DNA of 64,000 nucleotides from an uncultured Cyclobacteriaceae bacterium (GCA_937146645.1 CAKZRQ010000006.1:1-64000); one strand, 5' to 3'; positions 35,803 through 45,168 are shown, counted from the first letter of the stretch. Notes: generated by a model not told the origin, from the letters alone. Numbers and translations: made by a program.

Positions 35803-36696
35803 ATGCTCAAAATTCCGCCTAAAGATGTAAAGACCTGGATTGGATGGATCGCTTTCAGCATTTCTATTTTAACTGCTTGTTTTTGGGCTTTTTGGGGTAT
35901 CATCGAAAATTTTCACGAAGGTTGGTACCATGAGGCCCTTGGTCAGAACTTGGTGATGATGTTCGCGCAATACTTAGCACCAGTAATTATCACGATTACT
36001 CTTTCACTTGTCGGGATATTCAGAAATAAACTGGGGGCTTTATTCTTTCTGGGAACAGGGATTTTTCTAGCTTTTTTTGTCAACAATCCGATAGCATCAG
36101 TTCCTCTCATCCTAATCGGTACTTTGTTCTGGTTTGGGGATTTTTCACCAAAAAAATGGAAGTATCGATTGATGCTTATCCTACCAGGACTCACTTTGAT
36201 TATCGCAGGAATAGAGCCAATAGTACGGGTTAGTAGTCGAGTCAATGACAGAAACTTCCAGGCAAGAGAAATCAGGCAGAATGGAGTCGCATTAGTTTGG
36301 GCCCCACAAGGTCCTGGTTGGCCCGAGGATGGAATGAGTTGGCATGAAGCCGATAGTATTTGTACTTACTTGAATGAGGATGGATTGAGTCTATCTGACC
36401 ATCCACAGAATATTTGGCGATTACCAACAGTAGAAGAAGCGGTGAAATCAATGCAAAGGCATGGGAAAAATGCAAAGGGAAAGTTGGATACGAAAGGAAA
36501 TCCTGAATATGAAACCCGACCCGATAAAGAAACACCTTTATGGAACCCGAATCGTCAGGTGATCTATTGGTGGACAAGTACAGAAATTGATTCTGCCAAA
36601 GCCTACATAATAGTCTACGACGGAAAGATCTGGGAAAGAAGAAAGAATTTTGGCCCCAAATATTTAGGCTTTAGGGAGGTTAAAGACATAGATTGA
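35803..36696 (+). CDS. Membrane protein with C-terminal DUF1566-like domain
   Basis: A 297-residue protein with an N-terminal hydrophobic region of about four helices (about 12-30, 50-68, 76-95 and 118-140) and a C-terminal domain that resembles the Lcl C-terminal/DUF1566 fold: MSWHEADSICTYLN, IWRLPTVEEAVKSM and YWWTSTE. I do not know its role. It stands alone. Confidence 0.68.
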   Translation: MLKIPPKDVKTWIGWIAFSISILTACFWAFWGIIENFHEGWYHEALGQNLVMMFAQYLAPVIITITLSLVGIFRNKLGALFFLGTGIFLAFFVNNPIASVPLILIGTLFWFGDFSPKKWKYRLMLILPGLTLIIAGIEPIVRVSSRVNDRNFQAREIRQNGVALVWAPQGPGWPEDGMSWHEADSICTYLNEDGLSLSDHPQNIWRLPTVEEAVKSMQRHGKNAKGKLDTKGNPEYETRPDKETPLWNPNRQVIYWWTSTEIDSAKAYIIVYDGKIWERRKNFGPKYLGFREVKDID

Positions 36697-36742
36697 ATCT
36701 TAAATGTTGTAGTGTCTTAAACGATAAGCACCTCACTCACTC

Positions 36743-37441
36743 ATGAAGAAAATTGGAATTATAGGAGGAATTGGGCCCGAGTCTACTATCCAATACTATA
36801 GAATGTTGATCCAGCTTTACAGGGAAAAGACTGGTTCGGATCATTACCCTGAAGTTTTAATACAAAGCATTGATATGACTCAAATGCTGGATTTTATAGC
36901 AAAAAATGAACTTGACGAATTGATAGGTTTTTTGGCAGAAAGGATCCACGTTTTAGAAAATGCGGGCGTCGATTATGTCGCTTTGGCATCGAACACGCCA
37001 CACTTAGTCTTAGAAAGGCTTTCCGAAAAAGTAAATACCCAATTGATCAGCATAGTTGAAGAGACTTGCAAGACTATTTCACAACTTGGTCAGACCAAAG
37101 TTCTTCTCCTCGGCACCAAGTTCACCATGAGTAAAGGATTTTATCAATCCAAAGCGAAAGAGTACGGCATAGAGATGTTTACTCCTAAAGACAGCGATCA
37201 GGAATTCATTCACGAAAAGTACATGAGGGAATTAGTATTTAATCAAATCAATCCTCACACCAAGGAAAGGCTGATTGAAATTGTAAATAAAGAATCAAAT
37301 AGAAATGGACTGGAAGGAATCGTCTTGGGTGGAACAGAACTCCCTCTGATTTTAGATGAAACCGATTTCTCAGAACTGACCCTTTTTAATACAACAAGAA
37401 TTCATGTAGAGGCTATGCTCCAGAAGATGCTCAAAGATTAA
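36743..37441 (+). CDS. Aspartate/glutamate racemase-fold protein lacking both catalytic cysteines
   Basis: A 232-residue protein of the Asp/Glu racemase superfamily: the phosphate-free N-terminal GIIGGIGPEST, QSIDMTQML and the duplicated fold are clear. The positions normally filled by the catalytic residues are Ser83 in ASNTPH (usual CNTxH) and Gly197 in LGGTELPLIL (usual GCTE). The related E. coli protein has Thr83 and Cys197, from memory, so the numbering corresponds. A two-base racemisation is therefore unlikely. The only cysteine is Cys109. The frame is intact. Confidence 0.8.
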   Translation: MKKIGIIGGIGPESTIQYYRMLIQLYREKTGSDHYPEVLIQSIDMTQMLDFIAKNELDELIGFLAERIHVLENAGVDYVALASNTPHLVLERLSEKVNTQLISIVEETCKTISQLGQTKVLLLGTKFTMSKGFYQSKAKEYGIEMFTPKDSDQEFIHEKYMRELVFNQINPHTKERLIEIVNKESNRNGLEGIVLGGTELPLILDETDFSELTLFNTTRIHVEAMLQKMLKD

Positions 37442-37640
37442 TGAGCCTATTTTAATCAAAATCATTCTGTTAAGAACCCTTAAAGCTTTGTCCGAATCAA
37501 GGACAAATAATAAATTAGAAAAGAGCGCCCTGAGCATAATCTTGACACTTTAGTAACCTAACAGCATACCAACTCATCTAAGGTGGTACAGAAGGTATCG
37601 CAAGGCTTTCTTTTCCATCTAAGATTAACTTAACAGCACT

Positions 37641-38774
37641 ATGATTAAAAAATTGACCCTCTCACTCTTTTTTATCTCCCTTTACAGCAGCTTAGCCTCG
37701 CAGGTGTTTGTGGAAAGAAATCTAAATCTGGAGCTCGCTGAAAAAGACAGCATCACTTCCATGAAAATTCAAACTGCGCTAAATGGTTTTCTTTCAGAAG
37801 CTCAGAAAAATCACTACACTGAGACCTATGTAGATTTGGCCCATCGGGATCAATATAAGTTCTTCTTTACCAAGCTGGCAGGCATCGGTCAAAACTCTGA
37901 ATCTTTTCACAAGCCACTGGTGATGAAATCTTACCCCATCGAGGATGGAGCTTATAGACTAACTGTAGGATTCACGGGGGAAAGAGAAGGCCAACCCTTC
38001 ATCTATCAAATCACGGAGCTAAAGGCTGTTCCCTACAAAGATCATTACAGATTCTATTGCCCGTTTCCAGAGAACACGGAGCACTTCAAAAGCCAAACTT
38101 TTGACAATGTCACTTACCACTATAGTACAGCAATAAATGAAAACACAGCGGGAAAATTTGTGGATTTCACCCAAGAATTGGCCAAAATGACCAAAACTCC
38201 AATTCCTGATCTGGATTACTATTCATTCCATAGCCTCGATGAACTCTTAAAGTCTTATGGATTCCTCTACAGTGCAAGGCAATGTAATTTCCTGTGTTAT
38301 GACCTTGGCTTTACAGATAATGGCGGTCAGACCTATATCACAGGCACTGATAATGAGAATTATGTTTTCGGATTTATAGGTGATTTCCTGTATTACAATC
38401 TTGATAATAAAGAGGATATCTATTCTCCCTTTGTCCAAGGAATGTCAGCTTATTATGGAGGTTATGCGCTTAGCTATGATGATATGACGACTTTAAAAAG
38501 GCAATTCCGTGAGGAGATGAATTCCAATCCTGAGATTAATTTTTTAGAAGAATTCAAAAAGGGAAGAAAGTCATCTGTGGAGAGACATTTTTCCTACTTC
38601 GTGATGAGTGCTTTCTTATTCGAAGAAGCTTTGGAGGAAAAAGGATTTGAGGATGCCTTGACTCTGGCTTATTCTGGAAGTGAAGGTGAAAACTTTTTTT
38701 CCAATCTCGATGAGGTTCTTGGAGTGAATGAATCTAACTTCCATGATACGATAGTTAGGTTGATCGAGAGCTGA
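37641..38774 (+). CDS. Exported protein of unknown function
   Basis: A 377-residue protein with a signal peptide (MIKKLTLSLFFISLYSSLAS, then QVFVERN). No recognisable domain. The C-terminal third (about 300-360) is helical and predicted amphipathic, including FSYFVMSAFLFEEALEEKGFEDAL. It may be periplasmic. It stands alone, with about 200 bases of intergenic sequence upstream and a convergent tetR gene downstream. Confidence 0.6.
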   Translation: MIKKLTLSLFFISLYSSLASQVFVERNLNLELAEKDSITSMKIQTALNGFLSEAQKNHYTETYVDLAHRDQYKFFFTKLAGIGQNSESFHKPLVMKSYPIEDGAYRLTVGFTGEREGQPFIYQITELKAVPYKDHYRFYCPFPENTEHFKSQTFDNVTYHYSTAINENTAGKFVDFTQELAKMTKTPIPDLDYYSFHSLDELLKSYGFLYSARQCNFLCYDLGFTDNGGQTYITGTDNENYVFGFIGDFLYYNLDNKEDIYSPFVQGMSAYYGGYALSYDDMTTLKRQFREEMNSNPEINFLEEFKKGRKSSVERHFSYFVMSAFLFEEALEEKGFEDALTLAYSGSEGENFFSNLDEVLGVNESNFHDTIVRLIES

Positions 38775-38811
38775 ATAGGTCAAAGAGCAATCAAAGCGAG
38801 ATCCTTAAGAT

Positions 38812-39417
38812 TTACTCTTTAAATCTAAGCGCACTCATCCTTAATTCCAGATATTCCTTAATCAAGTCAGGCAAACTGAGATTCTGATCTTGAAACTGCC
38901 GAGCATCAGTCATGATGGACATGACGAAATGTCTATCCAAAGTAAGGAGCAGCTTCACATTAAATTCTTTGAATTCACCTGAGTTCATTCCCTTTCTGTA
39001 AATGGCCTCGAAATTAGCCAACACCCTATCGTTAAATCCCTCAATGATCGACCAAATCTCCGGAAAAAATTCTTGAATCTGGTCGAGAAAGTGAATTGAA
39101 ATTCCTGCTAAGCCCTCTCCTATTTTCATGAGCATTCCATGTAATACTTGCTCCATATTTTCTCCTTCAATGGCTTCTGGAGAAATAATAAAGGCGATAT
39201 CACTTAGGTAAAGCTGGACAGCCGTTTGGTAGATTTCGTCTTTGGTGGAGAAATAGGAGTAAATAGTGCTTTTGCTTTTGCCCATTAGAAAAGCAAGCTC
39301 ATCCAAAGTCAACTTATCCAACTCTTGATCCTGAAGTAAAGGAACCACCTCTCTCACCCAGATTTTAGCCTTCTCAGTGAGCTCTTTTCGCTCTCGAACT
39401 AATGCTTTGCGACCCAT
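38812..39417 (-). CDS. TetR-family regulator of the alkB locus
   Basis: A 201-residue regulator with a TetR-type HTH at about 37-65 (LTLDELAFLMGKSKSTIYSYF). The ligand domain is not recognised. It starts 9 bases after the alkB stop and so is probably transcribed with it. The 30-bp palindrome on the alkB promoter (40520-40549) is its most likely operator, giving repression of alkB and itself; this is inference from position and symmetry. Confidence 0.87.
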   Translation of the reverse strand: MGRKALVRERKELTEKAKIWVREVVPLLQDQELDKLTLDELAFLMGKSKSTIYSYFSTKDEIYQTAVQLYLSDIAFIISPEAIEGENMEQVLHGMLMKIGEGLAGISIHFLDQIQEFFPEIWSIIEGFNDRVLANFEAIYRKGMNSGEFKEFNVKLLLTLDRHFVMSIMTDARQFQDQNLSLPDLIKEYLELRMSALRFKE

Positions 39418-39426
39418 GGCTTTGGC

Positions 39427-40488
39427 TTAAGAAGCCTGAAGCAATTCCTCCTGAACTTTTTTCACTCTCGGATTCATGACAGCAAACCAAAGCGGAGGGA
39501 CCGTAGAAAGAATCATCATACCAGGATAACCTGTGGGCATCTGAGGCGATTTATCCATATGTCGAAGGATCTGGTACTTCCTGCTCGAAATAAAATGATG
39601 ATCGGAATGTCTGGATAATTCGAAAAGATGAAGTCTTCCTACCATATGATCCGAATTCCAGGAATGATGAGGCATCACTCGCTCATATCTATCTCCTTTC
39701 TTATTCCGCATCAGCCCATAATGTTCAATGTAATTCACAGTCTCCAGAAGCAAATGACCAACAAGTGCAGCCATCAAAAAGTAGCCTACCATCGTTGCCC
39801 CAAAGAAAAAACCAATAGCCGCTATAAGTCCAATTTGAATGATATGATCTGTAATCATTTGGTTATTTAGTGACCAAAAAGAAATTCCTTTTCTCTGAAG
39901 TCGCTGTCGCTCCAATTTCCAGGACATGGCATAAACGCCAGTAATCGATCGAAACCAAAAGAAGTAAAGTGGTTCACCAAACTTTGCGGTAGCAGGGTCT
40001 TCAGGAGTACTGACCATTTTATGATGGTGCAGATTATGCTCATGCATAAAATGCATATTCAAGGAAGTCATCAGATTGATTTTGGCGAGCCATCGCTCCC
40101 ACTCTAATTTCCTATGCCCAAGCTCATGGCCAATATTAATTCCAATTATTCCGCAACAAAGTCCCATGGAGAGTATTCTTCCTGCTTTATCTACGAAGGA
40201 AAGACCTACTTCCTGCATGGAAAAAATAAAATAACCCAAGGTGAATAGCTGGATCGGTACCATCAGGTAAATCAGCATATCATACAGCGCATTATCCAGA
40301 CGGCTGGCTTCTTCTCCTTTTTCAAAATTACTGTCATCGGCAGGGATGAGTAGCTCCACCAAGGGAATCATGATAAAGATGTAAATAAAGGGTAGAAATG
40401 TAATCCAACTGTAGGAGTTAAAACTCCACCATGTGAGTGCAGGAAGAACAAATCCCACTGAGTATTTAAGCGCTTTTAATCCTTTCAT
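39427..40488 (-). CDS. alkB: Alkane 1-monooxygenase (AlkB-like)
   Basis: The 353-residue integral membrane diiron hydroxylase has the histidine motifs of AlkB: HELGH (121-125), EHNLHHH (150-156) followed by STPEDPATA, NYIEHYGL (His256) and LSRHSDHH (294-298). Several helices flank them. It would oxidise the terminal carbon of alkanes or related lipids using rubredoxin electrons. No rubredoxin gene is adjacent. The second box reads HNLHHH where classical AlkB has HNRGHH. Confidence 0.88.
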   Translation of the reverse strand: MKGLKALKYSVGFVLPALTWWSFNSYSWITFLPFIYIFIMIPLVELLIPADDSNFEKGEEASRLDNALYDMLIYLMVPIQLFTLGYFIFSMQEVGLSFVDKAGRILSMGLCCGIIGINIGHELGHRKLEWERWLAKINLMTSLNMHFMHEHNLHHHKMVSTPEDPATAKFGEPLYFFWFRSITGVYAMSWKLERQRLQRKGISFWSLNNQMITDHIIQIGLIAAIGFFFGATMVGYFLMAALVGHLLLETVNYIEHYGLMRNKKGDRYERVMPHHSWNSDHMVGRLHLFELSRHSDHHFISSRKYQILRHMDKSPQMPTGYPGMMILSTVPPLWFAVMNPRVKKVQEELLQAS

Positions 40489-40519
40489 TTTTAATCACAA
40501 ATGTTTAGGTCATTTTAAA

Positions 40520-40565
40520 ATCGAACTATTTATTCAAATTTAGTTCGATAATCTAAATATTCCAA
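40520..40565 (-). promoter_or_regulatory. alkB promoter with overlapping TetR-type operator
   Basis: A perfect inverted repeat ATCGAACTA (40520-40528) and TAGTTCGAT (40541-40549) has a 12-bp spacer. On the minus strand a perfect -7 element TAAATTTG (40535-40542) lies in the spacer and right-arm edge, and TTG (40563-40565) sits 20 nt upstream as the -33 element. Repressor binding would cover the -7 region. It is 32-61 bp before the alkB start codon. The binding protein is inferred to be the adjacent TetR regulator. Confidence 0.6.
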
Positions 40566-40633
40566 GAGATGCAAACCCATTTAATTTTAAATCAAATTAA
40601 CTTATCTTATAAGGGCACTTTTACTAGATTCTT

Positions 40634-41563
40634 ATGAAAGCCTCATTTTTATCATCCCTCTTTTCTCTTTTAGTTCTGATGGTTACTCAGGGCATTGCGC
40701 AGGACATCAAATCAGCAGACTTAGATGGAGTCACTCTTGAATACTTTGATACCGGTGGAGAAAAAACTCCTCTGCTATTTATTCACGGAGATAGCAGAGA
40801 TATCAATCAGTACAATGAATTCATTACCAATTTTACGGATTCTCACAGAGTCATAAGCTACTCAAGAAGAGGCTATGGAAATAGTAAGGCAGCAACTTCT
40901 GAAACTGGGAAAAAAGCTGATGCCGAAGACCTAATGAAGCTTATGGACTATTTGGAAGTAGAAAAGGCAATTTTTATAGGAAATTCATACGCGGGGATCT
41001 TGATGACATACCTGGCTGAAAATCATTCAGACAGGAACATAGCTCAAATCTACCTGGCTGGAAATCCCGGATTCAACTTCCACAAAATTCTTACAGAAGA
41101 CCCATTAGATGCTCATAAGATGATGCTGTGGGCTCAAGGAGGTGAAGAATATGCTTATGACATCATTGAATCTTCAGCTTATCAACCAGAATTCGTGACA
41201 AAAGGTACTCCCTTACCCGATATTCCTGCCTTAGGCTTCCTTAATAATCAGAATATGCGAGGAATTGAAAACATGAATATGATCATGCTATATTCCTCGG
41301 CACCAGAACGAATTCAATATGAAGAACCAAAGGCATTTTTCGAAAAATTAGCAGCTGACCCGGAGATGCAAAAAGAAGTCAACAGCTATTTCGAGGAAAG
41401 CGTCAAGCCAAACTTGATACTTGATAATAAAAAATGGTTGGAGTCATTCCCATCACTAAAAATCGTCAATCTAGATATCCCACGTATTTCAGGTTATGAA
41501 TTTGAAATGGCACCAGAGTTAATCGTTGGCCACATTCAAGAATTCCTTGAAACATTAGAATGA
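40634..41563 (+). CDS. Exported alpha/beta hydrolase
   Basis: A 309-residue secreted alpha/beta hydrolase. A signal peptide (to about residue 23, ending GIAQ) is followed by the fold with HGDSRD (51-56, oxyanion side) and the nucleophile Ser118 in IGNSYAG. A C-terminal His is likely His300 region (IVGHIQEF). Substrate unknown. It is divergent from alkB, and the operator region lies between. Confidence 0.8.
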   Translation: MKASFLSSLFSLLVLMVTQGIAQDIKSADLDGVTLEYFDTGGEKTPLLFIHGDSRDINQYNEFITNFTDSHRVISYSRRGYGNSKAATSETGKKADAEDLMKLMDYLEVEKAIFIGNSYAGILMTYLAENHSDRNIAQIYLAGNPGFNFHKILTEDPLDAHKMMLWAQGGEEYAYDIIESSAYQPEFVTKGTPLPDIPALGFLNNQNMRGIENMNMIMLYSSAPERIQYEEPKAFFEKLAADPEMQKEVNSYFEESVKPNLILDNKKWLESFPSLKIVNLDIPRISGYEFEMAPELIVGHIQEFLETLE

Positions 41564-41616
41564 AGAATCAATTCATTTACTACCTGGCCAAAGATTAAAG
41601 CTTTAGGGTCTTCATT

Positions 41617-41646
41617 AAAAAAGCCCGATGATTTAATCATCGGGCT
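41617..41646 (-). terminator. Rho-independent terminator of the lipoprotein gene
   Basis: Inverted repeat AGCCCGATGAT (41622-41632) and ATCATCGGGCT (41636-41646) with a 3-base loop. On the minus strand the stem is followed by six T residues (41622-41617). It lies just past the end of the minus-strand lipoprotein gene. On the plus strand only a short T-rich tail follows, so it may also slow transcription from the hydrolase gene. Confidence 0.8.
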
Positions 41647-41672
41647 TCTCAATTAATCAAGGGTGATTGAAA

Positions 41673-42275
41673 TTAATTGATAATTAGAACGAAAGTTAAG
41701 TCAAAATCAGTATCACCGTCATTAGCTCCAGTAGTACAAGTCTTGATGTCAGGCTGATGCTGCAGTCGGGTTCTGAAAGTTCCAGTTTGCGCATCTCCAG
41801 TTGTCCAAGAGGTATCTAATCCTAGAGCACATCCATTTCCATCCTGATCATTGTAATCAACAGGATCTGCAGCGTTGTCGATGTTGCCGTTACCAACTGG
41901 ATTTACAAAAGCCCCTTCCGTAAAGCCATAGAATAGCTGATGCTCATCATCCTCTTCTTCGATCTCTTCACCTATATCTTCCGGATCAGTTGGGTCCTGA
42001 GCGTCTAGTATTTCATAGGTAAGTGTATATGTAGTATTAGCTGCTAATTCAATGTCATCAAGAATTTGAATTGGCTGTGCACCAATACCATCTGGATCAA
42101 CAGCTCTAGCAGTAACAGTGGAGTTATCTGCCGTATTGGTAAAGATCAAAGTAACGTTCGTGATGAGTTCAACCGTATTCTCCGGTTCCGGAGCATCGTC
42201 ATCACAAGCAGTAAAGATAAATCCTGACCCAAGGACCAATAGCGCAATGGATAAATAGTTTTTAAGGTTTTTCAT
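41673..42275 (-). CDS. Surface or periplasmic lipoprotein linked to TonB receptor (acidic)
   Basis: A 200-residue lipoprotein (lipobox FTACDDD, Cys at about residue 24) with a beta-rich, very acidic body (EEIEEEDDEHQLFYG near the middle) and a C-terminal segment LTFVLIIN. In databases such proteins next to TonB receptors are often named type 1 periplasmic-binding-fold proteins; I cannot verify that here. Two cysteines (C-terminal CALGLD and KTCTTG) are near each other. It has its own promoter with a palindrome matching the Fur-family gene operator, so it probably belongs to the same regulon. Confidence 0.65.
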   Translation of the reverse strand: MKNLKNYLSIALLVLGSGFIFTACDDDAPEPENTVELITNVTLIFTNTADNSTVTARAVDPDGIGAQPIQILDDIELAANTTYTLTYEILDAQDPTDPEDIGEEIEEEDDEHQLFYGFTEGAFVNPVGNGNIDNAADPVDYNDQDGNGCALGLDTSWTTGDAQTGTFRTRLQHQPDIKTCTTGANDGDTDFDLTFVLIIN

Positions 42276-42298
42276 GGTAATAATTAGTTTAGAAGCTA

Positions 42299-42336
42299 CA
42301 ATGATAGCGAATAAACTCTAATGCATCAACGTTGCA
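42299..42336 (-). promoter_or_regulatory. Lipoprotein gene promoter with TGCA-N7-TGCA palindrome
   Basis: On the minus strand TTG (42327-42329) lies 20 nt upstream of TATCATTG (42299-42306), one mismatch to TAnnTTTG. The palindrome TGCA-TCAACGT-TGCA (42322-42336) covers the -33 element, with arms extending to AATGCA/TGCATT. It matches the TGCA-N7-TGCA site at the promoter of the Fur-family gene, suggesting common repression by that regulator. Inference from symmetry and position. Confidence 0.55.
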
Positions 42337-42337
42337 T

Positions 42338-44746
42338 TTAGAAATTATAATTAAATGTGATGAGTACGTTTCTACCTAGATCATCGGCAAATAACCACAT
42401 CTGATTGAGATAATCACGGTAGGAAGTATTGAGTATATTCCTCACTTCAAGCTGACCCCCAAGTTTTCCCTTTTGCCATTGCCAAAGCATATTAGCAAGG
42501 AAGTAACCGTCAGGAGCATCTTTAAAATCGAAGATCTCTGAATCTATGGTAAACTCCTCTTCTCCACTTATGAGATCATCAGGTGAAACGGTTCTTGGTG
42601 CCTGGAATTGTCTAAAAGTATAGCTGGTCTGTAAGATTAATTTAGATTGATCCAGACCCAGGAAGGAAGGGGTATCCCAACCTATTTCAGCATTTAGATT
42701 AATCGGAGGCTGATTAATCAAAGGTTCGTCCCTCTCCACGTTTCTTGACCATAGGTAACTAGCACCTAAGGTGCCTTTGAGATTCTCAGTGAATCGATGT
42801 CTGTAAGTGACATCAGCTCCTATGAATAGCGCGTCAGCCTGATCGTAAATATAAATTGGACCTGGGCCCCAAAGAAAAGAGCCTAAGCCACCAGGTCGAA
42901 GAAAAATGAAATTATCTATATAATTGACATAACCTGTTAGAGCTAAATCATGTCGGTCCTTCTGATATCTGAACTCATTGATCCATTTAATTCCTTTTTC
43001 TGCATTTACCTCCCTATCCTGTCCGGTAAGAACCCGATCGGTACTCAATTGACCGTCTTCATCAGCCTCGTATCGCCATAAACCATACACTATTCTAAAA
43101 CCATCCTGTCCAAAGCTGTATAGCTCTGCCATATTTGGAGCTCTCCAAGCTGTACCTACATTACTTCTAAAGTTCCACTCTGAGCTTATCTCACGGACCA
43201 TTCCAAAAGTGGCTGTTAGATTGGTATAAGAGAACTCGTTCCGAAAAATGTCCTGGTTAGTTTCCCTTCCTCTTACTGAAATAAACTCATGATCCAGTCG
43301 TAATCCCAATTCATAGGTATTTTCACCCTTTTTCAAACTCTCTACTGCAAAGAGGCTGGTTCTATAATTATTATAGTTCGGAATAAAGGGGGTTGAACCA
43401 GTTCCGGGATTGTTATCATTGTTTTGTGAAAAGAATTGTAATCCCACGGTACCTTCCATTCCTCCAAACTCGGGATGATACCATTCCAGACGGTTATCGG
43501 TAGTGGTCAAGGTGAGATCAATTACTGGGAGCTCAGCGTTTCTACGCACATCGAATTCTTTACGATGATTTACCTGATAACTGGCTAGTAAAGAAAGCTT
43601 GCCTATTGAGGAGTACCAATCCACTTCAGAAGTAGCTAAATGATGAGCTAAGTCCTGACGCGGCTCATCAATACTATATGTGAAATCTCGCATCAAAATA
43701 GGTTCATCAGCCTCTACGATCTCAGCGAATTTTTCAATAGTTCTTGCAACAGATGGGCGCAGAATACCTAACTCCTGATCCACGAAACTATAATATGCTT
43801 TAAAATCCCATTGAGGAAGATGATACCTGAACCCTGCATTTACCGAGTATTCTCCCATTCCCGTATTGTATAGAAGGTAGTCTGGCGCACTCCTATCACC
43901 TACCCTTCGAAAACTACCACCTACATGATAGCTGAACCTTTCCTTCCCTTCTCCATAAAATGCATTTGCGTTATATCCTCGTCCATTCGTTTGGTATCCT
44001 GCAGAAACTCCGCCATAGGCCTCTTGAGATAAGCTTAGTGGATTTCCTTCTAATACCACTACACCACCTAACGCTTCAGACCCGTAGCGAACTCCTGAGG
44101 CACCCTTCAGAACTGAAATGTTATCCGCACTAGTTATGTCAATTTCAGCCGTGTGCTTATCTCCCCAATTCTGGAATCCATGTTTGACATTATTATTGAT
44201 GATCAAAATACGATTACCGTACAATCCATGAATGACCGGAAGTTGAACATTGGAGCCCAATGAAGTGAAGGTTACCCCTTGAATTTCGCCAATTGCGGCA
44301 GCCAAGGATTGATTAGTTTTCGAGGACAGAGCTGAACGTCCTAATTGTTGCACAGACAGAGATTCTAAACCACCCACAATCTCATTTCCTTCGACAACCA
44401 CCCCTTCAAGTAAACTTTCATCCTGACCCATGTACACAATATGTCCATTGGCTATATGCTCCCTGTTCATGAAATCATGATGATGAATTACGGATTTATA
44501 CCCAATAAAAATCACTTCAAAATCAACTTCATCCTCACAAATGTTTTCTAATTTGAAGAATCCCTCTTCGTCACTTATGGTAGCATTATCTGAAGAGATG
44601 ACTTTAATTACAGCAAAGGGTAATGGCTCTCCTGTAGATTGATCTAGAATTCTACCTGATATTATCCTATCACAATCTGATATAGCTATAGCCTGCAAGG
44701 CTATAAAAGAAAGGTAAACTATTAAAAGGAGGACTTTGAATTTCAT
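42338..44746 (-). CDS. TonB-dependent outer-membrane receptor
   Basis: An 802-residue receptor with a signal peptide, a CarboxypepD_reg domain (about 25-105; GRILDQSTGEPLPFAVIKV), a plug domain (QGVTFTSLGSNVQLPVIHGLYGNRILIINN, about 150-180) and a large beta-barrel ending in aromatic ITFNYNF. The ATG at 44746 is chosen because the signal peptide starts there and the Fur-family stop codon is two bases upstream (TAATAATG). The transported metal or chelate is unknown; zinc or iron is inferred from the Fur-family gene before it. Confidence 0.92.
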   Translation of the reverse strand: MKFKVLLLIVYLSFIALQAIAISDCDRIISGRILDQSTGEPLPFAVIKVISSDNATISDEEGFFKLENICEDEVDFEVIFIGYKSVIHHHDFMNREHIANGHIVYMGQDESLLEGVVVEGNEIVGGLESLSVQQLGRSALSSKTNQSLAAAIGEIQGVTFTSLGSNVQLPVIHGLYGNRILIINNNVKHGFQNWGDKHTAEIDITSADNISVLKGASGVRYGSEALGGVVVLEGNPLSLSQEAYGGVSAGYQTNGRGYNANAFYGEGKERFSYHVGGSFRRVGDRSAPDYLLYNTGMGEYSVNAGFRYHLPQWDFKAYYSFVDQELGILRPSVARTIEKFAEIVEADEPILMRDFTYSIDEPRQDLAHHLATSEVDWYSSIGKLSLLASYQVNHRKEFDVRRNAELPVIDLTLTTTDNRLEWYHPEFGGMEGTVGLQFFSQNNDNNPGTGSTPFIPNYNNYRTSLFAVESLKKGENTYELGLRLDHEFISVRGRETNQDIFRNEFSYTNLTATFGMVREISSEWNFRSNVGTAWRAPNMAELYSFGQDGFRIVYGLWRYEADEDGQLSTDRVLTGQDREVNAEKGIKWINEFRYQKDRHDLALTGYVNYIDNFIFLRPGGLGSFLWGPGPIYIYDQADALFIGADVTYRHRFTENLKGTLGASYLWSRNVERDEPLINQPPINLNAEIGWDTPSFLGLDQSKLILQTSYTFRQFQAPRTVSPDDLISGEEEFTIDSEIFDFKDAPDGYFLANMLWQWQKGKLGGQLEVRNILNTSYRDYLNQMWLFADDLGRNVLITFNYNF

Positions 44747-44748
44747 TA

Positions 44749-45168
44749 TTACTTGCCACACTGCAAGCATACTCCATCTACGATGAGGTTCACCTTGCTC
44801 AATTTGTAGCCCGTTGGAATGGCAACCTCAGGAACTTTGTGATCTTCAAGACATTCGATCTTCCCGCATTGTTCACACTTGAAATGTATATGTTGATCAA
44901 AATGTTTTTCTGAATCTTCGTACACATGACTCAAAGCATAGTTGGCTACACCTGTTTCATTAGGGATTTTATGGACTATACCCGCATTCAGTAAGCTGAT
45001 TAAAGTTCGATAAATGGTTACGCGATCATACGCTTCACTTAAAGTTTCCAGCTCCCTCTGGCAAAATGCTCCGCTCTGGTTATCAATGAAATGCTGAACC
45101 ACTTCCAAACGACAGTTCGTGATTCTAAGATTTTTAGACTTTAAAATTGATTTAGCGTCGACAGCCAT
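44749..45168 (-). CDS. Fur-family metal-responsive regulator (Fur/Zur type)
   Basis: A 139-residue regulator with a winged helix (RVTIYRTLISLLNAGIVHKI, about 49-68) and dimerisation domain. The zinc site is formed by Cys98-x2-Cys101 (CEQC) and Cys134-x2-Cys137 (CLQC), and His93 and His95 fall in the metal-sensing HIHF strand. It is the first gene of an operon with the TonB receptor, and a palindrome lies on its promoter. A zinc-sensing (Zur) role is plausible because the gene controls uptake; not proven by sequence. Confidence 0.88.
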   Translation of the reverse strand: MAVDAKSILKSKNLRITNCRLEVVQHFIDNQSGAFCQRELETLSEAYDRVTIYRTLISLLNAGIVHKIPNETGVANYALSHVYEDSEKHFDQHIHFKCEQCGKIECLEDHKVPEVAIPTGYKLSKVNLIVDGVCLQCGK

